In this document: positions 21,998 to 30,165 of the stretch, piece by piece
How positions within the stretch are numbered: position 1 is the first letter of the stretch
Layout of the letters: the number at the start of each line of letters is the position of its first letter
DNA from: Bacteriovoracaceae bacterium
GTDB taxonomy: Bacteria; Bdellovibrionota; Bacteriovoracia; Bacteriovoracales; Bacteriovoracaceae
Reading direction: 5' to 3'
Assembly (NCBI GenBank): GCA_016786485.1
Contig: JAEUWD010000005.1
Coordinates: 1 to 53,716, forward strand
DNA length: 53,716 nt
Program-made: the position numbers and the translations under genes
Notes under the pieces: generated by a model
Told to the model about the DNA's origin: nothing
What the model saw: only the letters and a program-made list of their open reading frames with translations
The model's database searches: none

Positions 21998-23434
21998 ATG
22001 AAAAAAGAAGTCGAAATCTTCTTACCGAAAAATTTTGAGCCGGAACATCATTATTATGCGAAAGCTCTAAACGCACAAATTCATCCGATGGTTGGACATT
22101 TCTTTCATCTGCACAAACAGCAAATTATCCAACGATATTTGCATTTAAATCCACGAGTCCAAGAAAAAAGCCTAAGAGAAATTTTGGATTATAAGGCCAA
22201 GCATTTCTTTTGGGGCGGCTGTGACTTGTTTTATGTGACGACAGAAACAGGTAATCGCAGTATGGTTGTGATTGAAACCAACTCTTGTCCTTCCGGACAA
22301 AAATCCATGCCGCCGATCGATGACTGGGATGAACATCGTGGTTATCGTTTATTAATTGAAAATTCTTTTATTCCACAAATGAAATCACGCCGCCTGATTG
22401 AAGGTGCCCTCGCAGTTATTTATGATAAAAATCACATGGAGAGTTCAGGTTATGCTGCGACTCTGGCCGATCTGACTGGTGAAAAAGTTTATTTAATTCC
22501 CAATTCTGGCGGTGATGAATTTTGTCATTTTGAAGATGGTATTTTGTACTTAAAACAACCAAAAAAAAAGAAAATTGCCATTCGCGCAGCTTTTCGTTAC
22601 GTCACTCAAAAACCGTGGGACCGTATTCCGGTAAAAACGAAAACATTTATTTATAATCCTACCTTGGTCTGTTTGGCCGGTGGTCGAAATAAATTATTGG
22701 CCAATAAAGCTTATGAAATTTTTAACGAAGAAAAAAAAGCTTCCGGTTTACAACTCCACTTTCCGCAAACCATTCGCGATGTAAAAAAACGTGATGTGCC
22801 TGCTTGGGTAAAAAAATGGGGAGGAGTAGCGGTTATTAAAAATCCATATTCCAATGCCGGTCAAGGCGTTTACACCATCACAAACGAAGCCGAACTCGAA
22901 AAATTTATGCAGACTGAACACGAGTATGATCAATTTATTGTTCAAAGTCTAATTGGGCATTATCTTTGGAGTTCGATGTCTGGCTCAGGACGCTTCTTTC
23001 ATGTTGGAACTATTCCGAATAAAAAAAATAAAATTTACGCCGCCGATTTACGCATGATGGTTTACGCCACCAGTGAAGGCTTTAGACCTTGTGCTTTGTA
23101 TGCTCGTCGTACGCGTAAACCTTTAGAAGAGAAAATTCCAGAAGGTCTCACTTCATGGGATGTTTTAGGAACGAACCTTTCGGTTAAAACGGGCGAAGGA
23201 GCCTGGGACTCAGATACTTCGCGTTTACTGCTGATGGACCGAAAAGATTTTAATACATTAGGAATTGGTACCGACGATTTAGTTGAAGCCTATATTCAAA
23301 CCATTCAAGCTATTATTGCGATTGATAAGATGGCCGCTACTTTACTCAATACCAAAGGTGAATTTAAACTTTCACTTTTTGGTGAGCTTGATAACGACCC
23401 ACACTTATTACAAGAGATCTTGCTTGAAAAATAA
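21998..23434 (+). CDS. Probable ATP-grasp-fold protein of unknown function
   Basis: 478 residues, soluble, no signal. The central and C-terminal parts resemble ATP-grasp enzymes: GRNKLLANKAYEIF, VAVIKNPYSNAGQGVYTI (nucleotide loop), FIVQSLIG and DLRMMVYAT. The N-terminal part contains the unusual VIETNSCPSGQKSMPPIDDWD. A second short match to a metal-binding end (SLFGELDND) lies near the C-terminus. The fold assignment is by eye; the ligated substrate is unknown. AGGGA precedes the ATG. It stands alone and its stop directly abuts the convergent carbonic anhydrase. Confidence 0.72.
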   Translation: MKKEVEIFLPKNFEPEHHYYAKALNAQIHPMVGHFFHLHKQQIIQRYLHLNPRVQEKSLREILDYKAKHFFWGGCDLFYVTTETGNRSMVVIETNSCPSGQKSMPPIDDWDEHRGYRLLIENSFIPQMKSRRLIEGALAVIYDKNHMESSGYAATLADLTGEKVYLIPNSGGDEFCHFEDGILYLKQPKKKKIAIRAAFRYVTQKPWDRIPVKTKTFIYNPTLVCLAGGRNKLLANKAYEIFNEEKKASGLQLHFPQTIRDVKKRDVPAWVKKWGGVAVIKNPYSNAGQGVYTITNEAELEKFMQTEHEYDQFIVQSLIGHYLWSSMSGSGRFFHVGTIPNKKNKIYAADLRMMVYATSEGFRPCALYARRTRKPLEEKIPEGLTSWDVLGTNLSVKTGEGAWDSDTSRLLLMDRKDFNTLGIGTDDLVEAYIQTIQAIIAIDKMAATLLNTKGEFKLSLFGELDNDPHLLQEILLEK

Positions 23435-24028
23435 TTACTTTTCAATTTGAATCAAATCCTTAATCAAACCCGTACTCATATCATAAACCCAGCCGTGGAT
23501 ATAAAGTTCTTGGCCGCTTTCCCAGGTTTCCTGAATAAATTTGATGTTGCGTAGTTTCTCCACTTGGCTAAGGACACTGAGTTCAACCAATCGGTTGGTT
23601 CGCTCCGCAGGGTCTGTGACTTTTTTGAGTTCATTCACGTGAATTTTCTGTAAATCTTTAAGGCCTTTGAGCCATCCGTCGATGATGCCAAACGATTGAT
23701 CCGTCATGGAACTGGCCACACCACCACAACCATAGTGACCACAAAGAATGATGTGTTTGATTTTCAAATATTTGATCCCATAAGTAAGAACGCTGAGTAA
23801 ACTCAGATCATTTTCCACCACGAGATTGGCAATATTTCGATGAACAAACATATCTCCTGGCAGTGTTCCTGTGATTTCATTGGGCGGAACACGTGAGTCG
23901 GCACAGCCGATCCACAAAAAACGTGGAGTCTGTACCTTGGCCATTTCTTTGAAATAATCAGGATTAATATATTCCTTTTCGTACGCCCAAGCTTTATTTT
24001 CTAATAAGAGCTGTAAGTAATCTTTCAT
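23435..24028 (-). CDS. can: Beta-class carbonic anhydrase
   Basis: 197 residues. Zinc ligands and active-site dyad are visible: Cys42-Asp44-Arg46 in CADSR, and His98 and Cys101 in GHYGCGG. It interconverts carbon dioxide and bicarbonate in the cytoplasm. Its ATG overlaps the SulP transporter stop by 4 bp, so they are translated together; this pairing points to bicarbonate as the transported ion. Confidence 0.95.
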   Translation of the reverse strand: MKDYLQLLLENKAWAYEKEYINPDYFKEMAKVQTPRFLWIGCADSRVPPNEITGTLPGDMFVHRNIANLVVENDLSLLSVLTYGIKYLKIKHIILCGHYGCGGVASSMTDQSFGIIDGWLKGLKDLQKIHVNELKKVTDPAERTNRLVELSVLSQVEKLRNIKFIQETWESGQELYIHGWVYDMSTGLIKDLIQIEK

Positions 24029-25560
24029 GTATGCGCTCCCTTAAAGAGTTCTACCAATGCGAGTGGAGATTTTTGTAAACTAACTTTAATATTTTTGTGA
24101 GGAGCAGTTTCGATAAAATCTTCGATAACGTCTAAGATATCAGCATCAATTTTAATGGTACGCGAACCATCGATTCGAAGTTGAGCATTTTCTGGTACCT
24201 CATTAAAACATTTAATCAGATCAGACTTATTCAAGAACGAAACATCTTTATTAAAACGAATCAAGTGTGAATTATTATCTTTGATGTGAATAATAGAGCT
24301 GGTGTAATCGGCTTTTATAATAAAGAAAATAGAAAAAACAAATCCGATAGCAACACCAGTTAAGGTATCGGTGAAAACTGCTGCCAAAACGGTGATGATA
24401 AAAGGATAAAGTTGCGCTGAACCACGCTTGGCCATCGTTTTATAAAGGGAAGGTCTGGTAACTCGAAAACCAACCACACTTAAAATCATGCCCAAACACG
24501 CCAGAGGAATTTTATTTAAGATATTTGGAATGAAGGCGACGCAAACGAGTAACCAGAAACCATGAAGGATAGTTGACCAACGACTTTTCGCTCCAGCTGT
24601 GACGTTTGCAGATGTTCTAACGATAACGGCAGTTACTGGTAGCGCGCCTAAAAAGCCAGCAAGAATATTTCCTACACCTTGGGCAAGTAGTTCGCGTTTT
24701 TTATCGGAGATATTTTTCTCAGGATCAATCTTATCGGCAGCATCAACACTGAGTAAGCTTTCAATCGAAGCAACGACCGTGATACCGAAAACCAATTTAT
24801 AAAAGGCCAGGTTAGAGAGATGCCCGAGCTGATGCATAAAATTGAAGTTAACAAGTCCTTCTATCCCTTTATCCATTGAAAGTGTTACCAAGTGATTCTG
24901 GCTTAATTGCAAATCAGTACCGGCAAAAACAAATTCATTCAGCATAATAGCGGTAATAACAGCGATCAAATCCCCAGGAATTAGATTAAAGAATTTATAC
25001 TGCTGTAATTTTTTATTTTTCCAAATCAGAATAATAGATAAAGTGACAGCTGAAATAATCAATGGGCCTGTTTGCCAAAATTTAAATGCCCAATAGATTT
25101 CACTAAAAGTATTCATCCCATCTTGTTGAGCAAAACTTTCGTCCCCAATAAAGTCCATGTCAAAACCGAGTAAGTGGGGAAACTGCTTAAGAATAATAAT
25201 AATTCCGATGGCCGCTAACATACCTTTGATAACAGAGTTGGGAAAAAAGTCTGCTAACTTCGCCCCATTACAAAGAGCTAAGACAATTTGTAGAACACCG
25301 GCGAAAACCACGGCGGCGGCGACGACTTCAAAACTACCAAGTTCTGTAATGGCAGCACCAATAATGGCAACAAGACCAGCGGTTGGACCAGAAACACTTA
25401 GCTTCGAACCACCTAGAAAACCAACCACAATACCACCGATAATACCGGTGAGTAGACCCGCCTGCAGCGGAGCACCTGACGCCAAGGCAACTCCAAGACA
25501 TAAAGGTAGAGCAACTAGAAAAACAACAATTGACGAGCGGATATCATTATAGAAAAGCAT
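24025..25560 (-). CDS. SulP-family anion (probably bicarbonate) transporter
   Basis: 511 residues with roughly 10-12 membrane helices and a short STAS-like C-terminal domain (about 430-510). Family motifs include LPLCLGVALASGAP, GGSKLSVSGPTAG and FLGALPVTAVIVRTSANVTAGAKS. SulP proteins move sulfate, bicarbonate or related anions; coupling to a carbonic anhydrase suggests bicarbonate uptake. GGAGG precedes the ATG. Upstream lies a hairpin and a CCTCC sequence that could mask this site. Confidence 0.92.
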   Translation of the reverse strand: MLFYNDIRSSIVVFLVALPLCLGVALASGAPLQAGLLTGIIGGIVVGFLGGSKLSVSGPTAGLVAIIGAAITELGSFEVVAAAVVFAGVLQIVLALCNGAKLADFFPNSVIKGMLAAIGIIIILKQFPHLLGFDMDFIGDESFAQQDGMNTFSEIYWAFKFWQTGPLIISAVTLSIILIWKNKKLQQYKFFNLIPGDLIAVITAIMLNEFVFAGTDLQLSQNHLVTLSMDKGIEGLVNFNFMHQLGHLSNLAFYKLVFGITVVASIESLLSVDAADKIDPEKNISDKKRELLAQGVGNILAGFLGALPVTAVIVRTSANVTAGAKSRWSTILHGFWLLVCVAFIPNILNKIPLACLGMILSVVGFRVTRPSLYKTMAKRGSAQLYPFIITVLAAVFTDTLTGVAIGFVFSIFFIIKADYTSSIIHIKDNNSHLIRFNKDVSFLNKSDLIKCFNEVPENAQLRIDGSRTIKIDADILDVIEDFIETAPHKNIKVSLQKSPLALVELFKGAHT

Positions 25561-25564
25561 ATTT

Positions 25565-25607
25565 CCTCCAAAAAAGTTTAATTTTTTTAAAATTAAGCTA
25601 TCGGAGG
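25565..25607 (-). promoter_or_regulatory. Hairpin and anti-Shine-Dalgarno sequence before the SulP gene
   Basis: In the minus-strand RNA, CCTCC (from 25607) encodes part of the last two prolines of the upstream small protein and can pair with the SulP ribosome site GGAGG (25569-25565). Between them AGCTTAATTTT and AAAATTAAACT (with one G-T pair) can form a hairpin followed by six T. It may couple translation or act as an attenuator. Confidence 0.4.
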
Positions 25608-25892
25608 TTTTATAGGTAGTTCTCTGAGGTATTCAGAAAAGAAAATGTTTATGTAATCAAATTGAGAAAGACTTAGTTTCTTTGAAAGAGCTGTAAAATC
25701 GATTTCTGCCATAAGAATATCTTTTTCGATTTCAGTTTCAAGCTTGTTTTCAGTTTCTCCTTCTGGCTTAGGTTCATTTTCATCTTTATGCGAGTCACAA
25801 GCTATTTTATTAGTTGAAAGTTGGGTGGTAATTTTTTTGATATTAAAAACATTGAGAAGTAGGGCGAGTGTTAAAAGAACTTTTATTACCAT
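25593..25892 (-). CDS. Small membrane/secreted protein upstream of SulP
   Basis: 99 residues, not recognised. A hydrophobic N-terminus (VIKVLLTLALLLNVFNI) could be a signal anchor; a charged, glutamate-rich stretch (about 34-60) follows, and the C-terminus ends in IKPPIA. It is 32 bp upstream of the SulP gene in the same direction and probably belongs to the operon. Confidence 0.6.
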   Translation of the reverse strand: MVIKVLLTLALLLNVFNIKKITTQLSTNKIACDSHKDENEPKPEGETENKLETEIEKDILMAEIDFTALSKKLSLSQFDYINIFFSEYLRELPIKPPIA

Positions 25893-25912
25893 ATCAATAA
25901 GATAAACATTTT

Positions 25913-25941
25913 TTGCCTTTTATCAACTTTTTTCTTAAAAT
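25913..25941 (+). promoter_or_regulatory. Promoter of the uracil phosphoribosyltransferase gene
   Basis: TTGCCT (25913-25918), a 17-bp spacer and TAAAAT (25936-25941) lie 8 nt before the ATG at 25950. There is no ribosome site, so the message is probably leaderless. Confidence 0.55.
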
Positions 25942-25949
25942 GATTCAGC

Positions 25950-26765
25950 ATGAAATATGACATTGGACATCAAAAAATTAACTTTCAATATTCAGAACTT
26001 GAACATAAGTATCATAAGCAAGTTCATATTCTGAATCACCCAGTTTTAGTCTCGTATTTAAACGATTTAGCGTATTTTAAAACTGAACAACCTTTGATTT
26101 CTGAACTTACTAAAAAAATCTATACCAACTTGGCTTCGCAAATTTTAAGTTATCACTTGAAAAGAAAAGTGGTTGAACAAGATACACGCATGAAAAAAAT
26201 GCACGCGGAAGGTCGTTTTGTTGGTGAAGTCATCGACCGTAATCAAAAAGCGGTGGTGGTTGCCATGGCCCGTGCCGGTACCCAACCATCAGAAGTTTTT
26301 TACCAAGAGTTGAATTACTTATTATCGCCGCATTTAGTGCGCCAAGATCATATTTATATTTCACGCGTAACCAATGAACAAAATCAAGTGATGGGAGCAA
26401 GTTTCTCAGGTTCAAAAATTGGTGGCGATGTGGATGGGTCTCTCGTTTTTATTCCTGACCCAATGGGAGCAACCGGTAGTTCTATGCATGAGGTTCTTAC
26501 TCACTATAAACAAAAAGTGGGTGGCCAAGCGGTAAAATTTATTGCGATTCATTTAATCATCACGCCAGAATACGTTCGTAAAATGTCCGAGCTTCATCCT
26601 GATTTAGAAATCTATACCGTACGTCTCGATCGTGGCTTTTCGACTGAGAAGGCCTTAAAGAGTATGCCGGGAACTCATCCAAAGGAAGAGCAGGGACTTA
26701 ATTCAAATCACTACATCGTTCCTGGAGCAGGTGGTGTCGGGGAAATTCTTAATAATTCATATTAA
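25950..26765 (+). CDS. Divergent uracil phosphoribosyltransferase-like protein
   Basis: 271 residues, about 60 longer than typical Upp. The PRPP-binding motif VFIPDPMGATGSSM corresponds to the DPMLATGGS of Upp. The late block HPDLEIYTVRLDRGF and YIVPGAGGVGE corresponds to Upp's HPDVELYTASIDQGL and YIIPGLGDAGD. VVVAMARAGTQPSEV matches the VPILRAGLG region, with changes. It would convert uracil and PRPP to UMP, but the altered motifs and extra length leave room for another substrate. No ribosome site is present; a promoter lies directly upstream. Confidence 0.82.
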   Translation: MKYDIGHQKINFQYSELEHKYHKQVHILNHPVLVSYLNDLAYFKTEQPLISELTKKIYTNLASQILSYHLKRKVVEQDTRMKKMHAEGRFVGEVIDRNQKAVVVAMARAGTQPSEVFYQELNYLLSPHLVRQDHIYISRVTNEQNQVMGASFSGSKIGGDVDGSLVFIPDPMGATGSSMHEVLTHYKQKVGGQAVKFIAIHLIITPEYVRKMSELHPDLEIYTVRLDRGFSTEKALKSMPGTHPKEEQGLNSNHYIVPGAGGVGEILNNSY

Positions 26766-27340
26766 TAATATTTATCGCAAAATCTTTCACGCCAGTATGT
26801 CTCATCCGGCTCCTGCCAATTATTAAAACCTGAGGCGATATCGATCATTTTTGTAAATGTTTTGTTATTTACCTTTGAGTTTTTTCCTTTCATCAATTTT
26901 TTTATCTTGCGATAAGCTTTATGATCGTCACTGAGCCAATCACTTGGGAAAGCGACTAAATAACCTGTCCCGACCGCAGCATCAGCTACAATCATAATTG
27001 GAAAGAAAAGTAATATCGACATTTCAAAAAAAGAGACTAGCTTATCGTTGACATCATAGATTGCGTTTGTGACTTTACAGACATTTTTTTTCAAATCAAC
27101 TTCGTAATCAAATTTAGTAAATTGCTTTAGAGGATTAGCAATCTTTACTTTACTTAAATTAGTTATGGAGCCTGCTTCTTCGAGGTAAAAAATGGCTTCA
27201 CCATTTTTATATTCGTATACAATCTTTTTTTGAGAATCCCTAAGCTGTGCTTCGCTGTAGATCGCTTGACTCCAAGCCGTTTGAAATAAATTTAATGCTG
27301 CAAAAAATAAAAAGATTCTAATAAACATACAACCTCTCAT
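26762..27340 (-). CDS. Secreted protein of unknown function under a possible FNR-like site
   Basis: 192 residues from the ATG at 27340, or 188 from 27328. An N-terminal signal (FIRIFLFFAALNLFQTAWSQA) is clear. The mature part has no recognised domain; a hydrophobic stretch near the middle (LFFPIMIVADAAVGTGYLVAF) could be membrane-associated. The 27328 start has an AGAGG site only 4 nt away; the 27340 start would sit at the predicted transcript start. A perfect FNR-type box and a 13-bp inverted repeat lie directly upstream. Its stop interleaves with that of the convergent gene. Confidence 0.7.
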   Translation of the reverse strand: MRGCMFIRIFLFFAALNLFQTAWSQAIYSEAQLRDSQKKIVYEYKNGEAIFYLEEAGSITNLSKVKIANPLKQFTKFDYEVDLKKNVCKVTNAIYDVNDKLVSFFEMSILLFFPIMIVADAAVGTGYLVAFPSDWLSDDHKAYRKIKKLMKGKNSKVNNKTFTKMIDIASGFNNWQEPDETYWRERFCDKYY

Positions 27341-27374
27341 TAATTTAATCTTAAAGATTTAAGAGGTTGTATGT
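27325..27374 (-). promoter_or_regulatory. 13-bp inverted repeat enclosing ribosome site and ATG
   Basis: ACATACAACCTCT (27325-27337) and AGAGGTTGTATGT (27362-27374) are perfect inverted repeats 24 nt apart. In a minus-strand transcript coming from the upstream carboxypeptidase gene, the second arm would hold the AGAGG site and the ATG at 27328 in a stem. A -10-like TAAGAT (27353-27348) lies in the loop. Confidence 0.6.
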
Positions 27375-27376
27375 CA

Positions 27377-27390
27377 TTGATCTATATCAA
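27377..27390 (-). promoter_or_regulatory. Perfect FNR-type binding site
   Basis: TTGAT-ATAG-ATCAA on the minus strand matches the FNR consensus TTGAT-N4-ATCAA exactly. Its centre is about 42 bp upstream of the start predicted from TAAGAT (27353-27348), the usual position for activation. The regulator is not in the window. Confidence 0.55.
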
Positions 27391-27414
27391 TTTATATAGG
27401 GTGCTGTATTTTAA

Positions 27415-28839
27415 TTACTCTATCGCAATATTCTTTCGATAATTTTCTACAGTAATGTCTTTTTCTTTTTTCTCGCCATTAGTATTGATGGTTACCATTT
27501 TGTAATCCCCAGGAGGTAATACAACGTGGAACGTTCCATTCCAGTGAGAGTTTTGGCGGTGATAGTAGTGATAATTTCCACGTGCATCTTTACGATAGAA
27601 ATCGACTACATATTTATTTTCAAATTGTCCATGAATTCCGCGAACGACACCACGAACGGCTGGACCATCTAACATATCAAGTAAGTACATCCAAGCCACG
27701 CGAACTTTATTAACAGTGACGTCACGCCACTGATTGTAGCTTGGTTGGAAACCTTCGCGTGTACTGTTAACTTCGAGAACGTAAGGAATCGTTTGGAATT
27801 CCGAGTTCATCCAATCAATATCTCCACCATCAACCGAATAAAGAATTTCCCATGAAGTACCAGCTGTATAGCCAAGCATTTGACCTAGCTTTTTACCGAT
27901 GGGCTCAACGACATCTTTATTAATAGCTCGCTCACCTTGGCAACCGCCTGGGTAGAGAACAAGCTCGCTGTATGAATGGAAAGAAATACTGAAAACAGGG
28001 CGGATTTGACTGATGAAATTCATCATCGCTTGTGTTTCTGGTTCTGAACCAGCAGCATCTCCGCGGAAAGTTTCTGAATAGCGTGAGCCACTTGAACCGT
28101 TACATTCCCCCCACTTATATGGGTAGTTACGGTTAATATCGACTCCGTAATTGCCACGATTATTTTTTCGCCACATATTGTTTGAATTCCAAACTTTGTT
28201 ATTACCGTCGACGTTAACCATTGGAATAATCCAAATTTCGTTAGCGTTTACCCAGTGAGTGACTTTTTCATCACGGCCGTAGCCTGCAGTTAAGTATTGA
28301 ATAATATCGATCGCAATTTCTGGCGTCATAACTTCGCGCGCGTGGTGCATAGAATTGAAAAAGATAGTTGGTTCATCATATTCAAAACGCATTTTTACGT
28401 TGTCTGAAATTTTCATCGCCCAAATCGGACGATTTTCAATGGAACGACCAATTTCCACCATCTGAGTTATGTTTGGATACTGAGTTTGAATCGCACTCAA
28501 GAAAGCTTGAATTTCATCTGGATTTTTATACTGTGGATCAAGCATAGCTTCTTCTTGAATCGTGTGGACTTCAAGATTTACGCCTTTGCTTTTAAGCATC
28601 AGGTATTGTTCTTCAGTCACAATCAAATCAATTTGACCGCTCTTGAAATCAACCCCTGCCACATCAAAGCCATTTTGATTGAAAAAAGCCATTTGTTGAT
28701 AATAATTGCCAATGGGAACAACCACTTTCACTCGACGTGTAAGTGAAAAATCATGATCGACACTATGAGCTTGTGCGTGTGAAAGCACTTGAAAAACGAG
28801 AACTAACAGCAATAAAGCTGACTTAAGAAACCCTTCCAT
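27415..28839 (-). CDS. Secreted M14 zinc carboxypeptidase (carboxypeptidase T-like)
   Basis: 474 residues: a signal peptide (to about residue 24, AQA), a propeptide-like region (to about 105), the peptidase domain and a short beta-sandwich tail. Zinc ligands are in MHHAREVMTPE (His, Glu) and in ISFHSYSE (His); the catalytic glutamate is in YVLEVNSTREG. NRNYPYKWGECNGSSG is typical of the carboxypeptidase A/T branch. It probably removes C-terminal residues of peptides outside the cytoplasm; use on prey or peptide nutrients is inference. GAGGAATTT before the ATG supports the start. Confidence 0.93.
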   Translation of the reverse strand: MEGFLKSALLLLVLVFQVLSHAQAHSVDHDFSLTRRVKVVVPIGNYYQQMAFFNQNGFDVAGVDFKSGQIDLIVTEEQYLMLKSKGVNLEVHTIQEEAMLDPQYKNPDEIQAFLSAIQTQYPNITQMVEIGRSIENRPIWAMKISDNVKMRFEYDEPTIFFNSMHHAREVMTPEIAIDIIQYLTAGYGRDEKVTHWVNANEIWIIPMVNVDGNNKVWNSNNMWRKNNRGNYGVDINRNYPYKWGECNGSSGSRYSETFRGDAAGSEPETQAMMNFISQIRPVFSISFHSYSELVLYPGGCQGERAINKDVVEPIGKKLGQMLGYTAGTSWEILYSVDGGDIDWMNSEFQTIPYVLEVNSTREGFQPSYNQWRDVTVNKVRVAWMYLLDMLDGPAVRGVVRGIHGQFENKYVVDFYRKDARGNYHYYHRQNSHWNGTFHVVLPPGDYKMVTINTNGEKKEKDITVENYRKNIAIE

Positions 28840-28904
28840 AAATTCCTCATTTGTTAATTAATAACTAATCATAGGAGTCCACTAACCAAACGGCAAATGA
28901 TTAT

Positions 28905-28927
28905 TGGCCGACAAAAACTGTCGGCCA
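28905..28927. promoter_or_regulatory. GC-rich 9-bp perfect hairpin/palindrome in a divergent intergenic region
   Basis: TGGCCGACA-AAAAC-TGTCGGCCA lies between the divergent carboxypeptidase and M23-like genes. No T-run follows, so it is not an intrinsic terminator. It may be an operator or a 5' leader hairpin of the downstream gene. Confidence 0.5.
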
Positions 28928-28989
28928 TGTTTGACGAAGTTAGGTGAAACCTTTCTAATTGTCATAACTAAACATTTAAAAGGATTTTT

Positions 28990-29991
28990 ATGTTTTCACT
29001 TTTGCTCTCACTTTGTGTGCAATTCGCGACACATACTTTTGCTTCGGATCCGCATTATCAACGACTACAAACTCCTTCGTACTATCAATTAGCATGGGGA
29101 GATTTGCGACATAAGAAAAACTTTTCACAACATCCATGGCCATTTACGGTGCTCTCAATTGGCCATAGTAATGCTTCACTTCAAGCTTATGGTGCAGTCG
29201 AAGAAAATTACTTTCATCATGGTCTTGATATCAGAGGTGTTTCAAGGGATAAAATTTACGCTTCAACCGGTGGTTATGTTGTGAACGTCGAAAATTATAT
29301 TCCGGGCAATTACCTCTATTGGGAAATAGCTATTCTCGATAATGAAGGCTTTTTATGGCAATACCATCACATTGCTAAAGACAGTATTCCTACCGCCATT
29401 TGGAATGCCTTCAGAAATAAAACAGCGATTTCGTCAGGCGAATACATGGGTGAGATTGTACCTTGGCCGGTTTATACCTTTGGCGAATATTTTCATCACG
29501 TACATTTGAATATTCTGGATAAAGATGGAAATTATTTAAGTCCGTTTCTTTTCTTGAAACCACTACCTGATATACAAACTCCAAAAATTCACAAAATTGC
29601 ACTTTATCAAAATGGTCGCGTGGTCGAAGGCAATAGTATTAGTGGAAATTACACCATGGTCCTCAACGCCGACGATCTGATTGGTCACGATAAATTTTTG
29701 GTTCCTCCCCATATTATTATGATCAATATCGATAAAGCGGGACCGAAAGTACTTTGGAACTTTGCGACTCTGCCAGGTGGTGCAAGTCGTGAGCAGTATG
29801 TGAACAAGTTCTTTCTTCCACCAAGTTGTGGTGATTATCATTGCCGTAACTTTTTTATGAACCTAGGCTTTGTGCAAGATGAAACTCAAAGCTTGTCACG
29901 CCTCGGCCAGGGAAAGCATTTAATGGAAGTGGCCATTTATGATTTCGTTGGAAATTATGATTACGCGCAATTTGAGTGGGAAGTTCGTTAA
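28990..29991 (+). CDS. Secreted M23 (LytM)-like protein
   Basis: 333 residues with a signal peptide (LLLSLCVQFATHTFA). The M23 zinc motifs are visible in diverged form: HHGLDIRGVSRDKIYASTGGYV (HxxxD) in the first half and FHHVHLNI (HxH) about 100 residues later, with WQYHHI between. The C-terminal half is an unassigned beta-rich domain with cysteines (SCGDYHC). M23 enzymes cut peptidoglycan cross-links or glycine-rich peptides. AGGA before the ATG supports the start. Confidence 0.78.
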   Translation: MFSLLLSLCVQFATHTFASDPHYQRLQTPSYYQLAWGDLRHKKNFSQHPWPFTVLSIGHSNASLQAYGAVEENYFHHGLDIRGVSRDKIYASTGGYVVNVENYIPGNYLYWEIAILDNEGFLWQYHHIAKDSIPTAIWNAFRNKTAISSGEYMGEIVPWPVYTFGEYFHHVHLNILDKDGNYLSPFLFLKPLPDIQTPKIHKIALYQNGRVVEGNSISGNYTMVLNADDLIGHDKFLVPPHIIMINIDKAGPKVLWNFATLPGGASREQYVNKFFLPPSCGDYHCRNFFMNLGFVQDETQSLSRLGQGKHLMEVAIYDFVGNYDYAQFEWEVR

Positions 29992-30165
29992 CTATTTCTT
30001 GAGTAGTTGCTGTTTAATCACATCCATTTTCTTTAAGGATGAATCAATTAGTGACAGTAAATGCTGATTTTTATCAAACTCGATTTGTGTTTTGAGAAGG
30101 TTTAACACCGCTTTAATCGCTTCGGTATCATTGGCGACATCGTGTTTTTTACGTTCAGGTGACAT
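29992..30165 (-). CDS. 57-residue helical protein coupled to the sigma-54 regulator
   Basis: An open frame not evident from longer-ORF calling. It starts with MSPERKKHDVANDTEAIKAV and ends with VIKQQLLKK; it is charged and probably fully alpha-helical or coiled-coil. An AAGGAG site lies 8 nt before the ATG, inside the end of the upstream regulator gene, whose stop it overlaps by 11 bp. Its own stop directly abuts the stop of the convergent M23-like gene. A role as a partner of the regulator is inference. Confidence 0.72.
   Translation of the reverse strand: MSPERKKHDVANDTEAIKAVLNLLKTQIEFDKNQHLLSLIDSSLKKMDVIKQQLLKK

Noticed and set aside
25157..25552. Plus-strand frame of 131 residues opposite the SulP gene
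   Set aside because: A shadow of the transporter codons; Pro/Thr/Lys-rich with no start signal.
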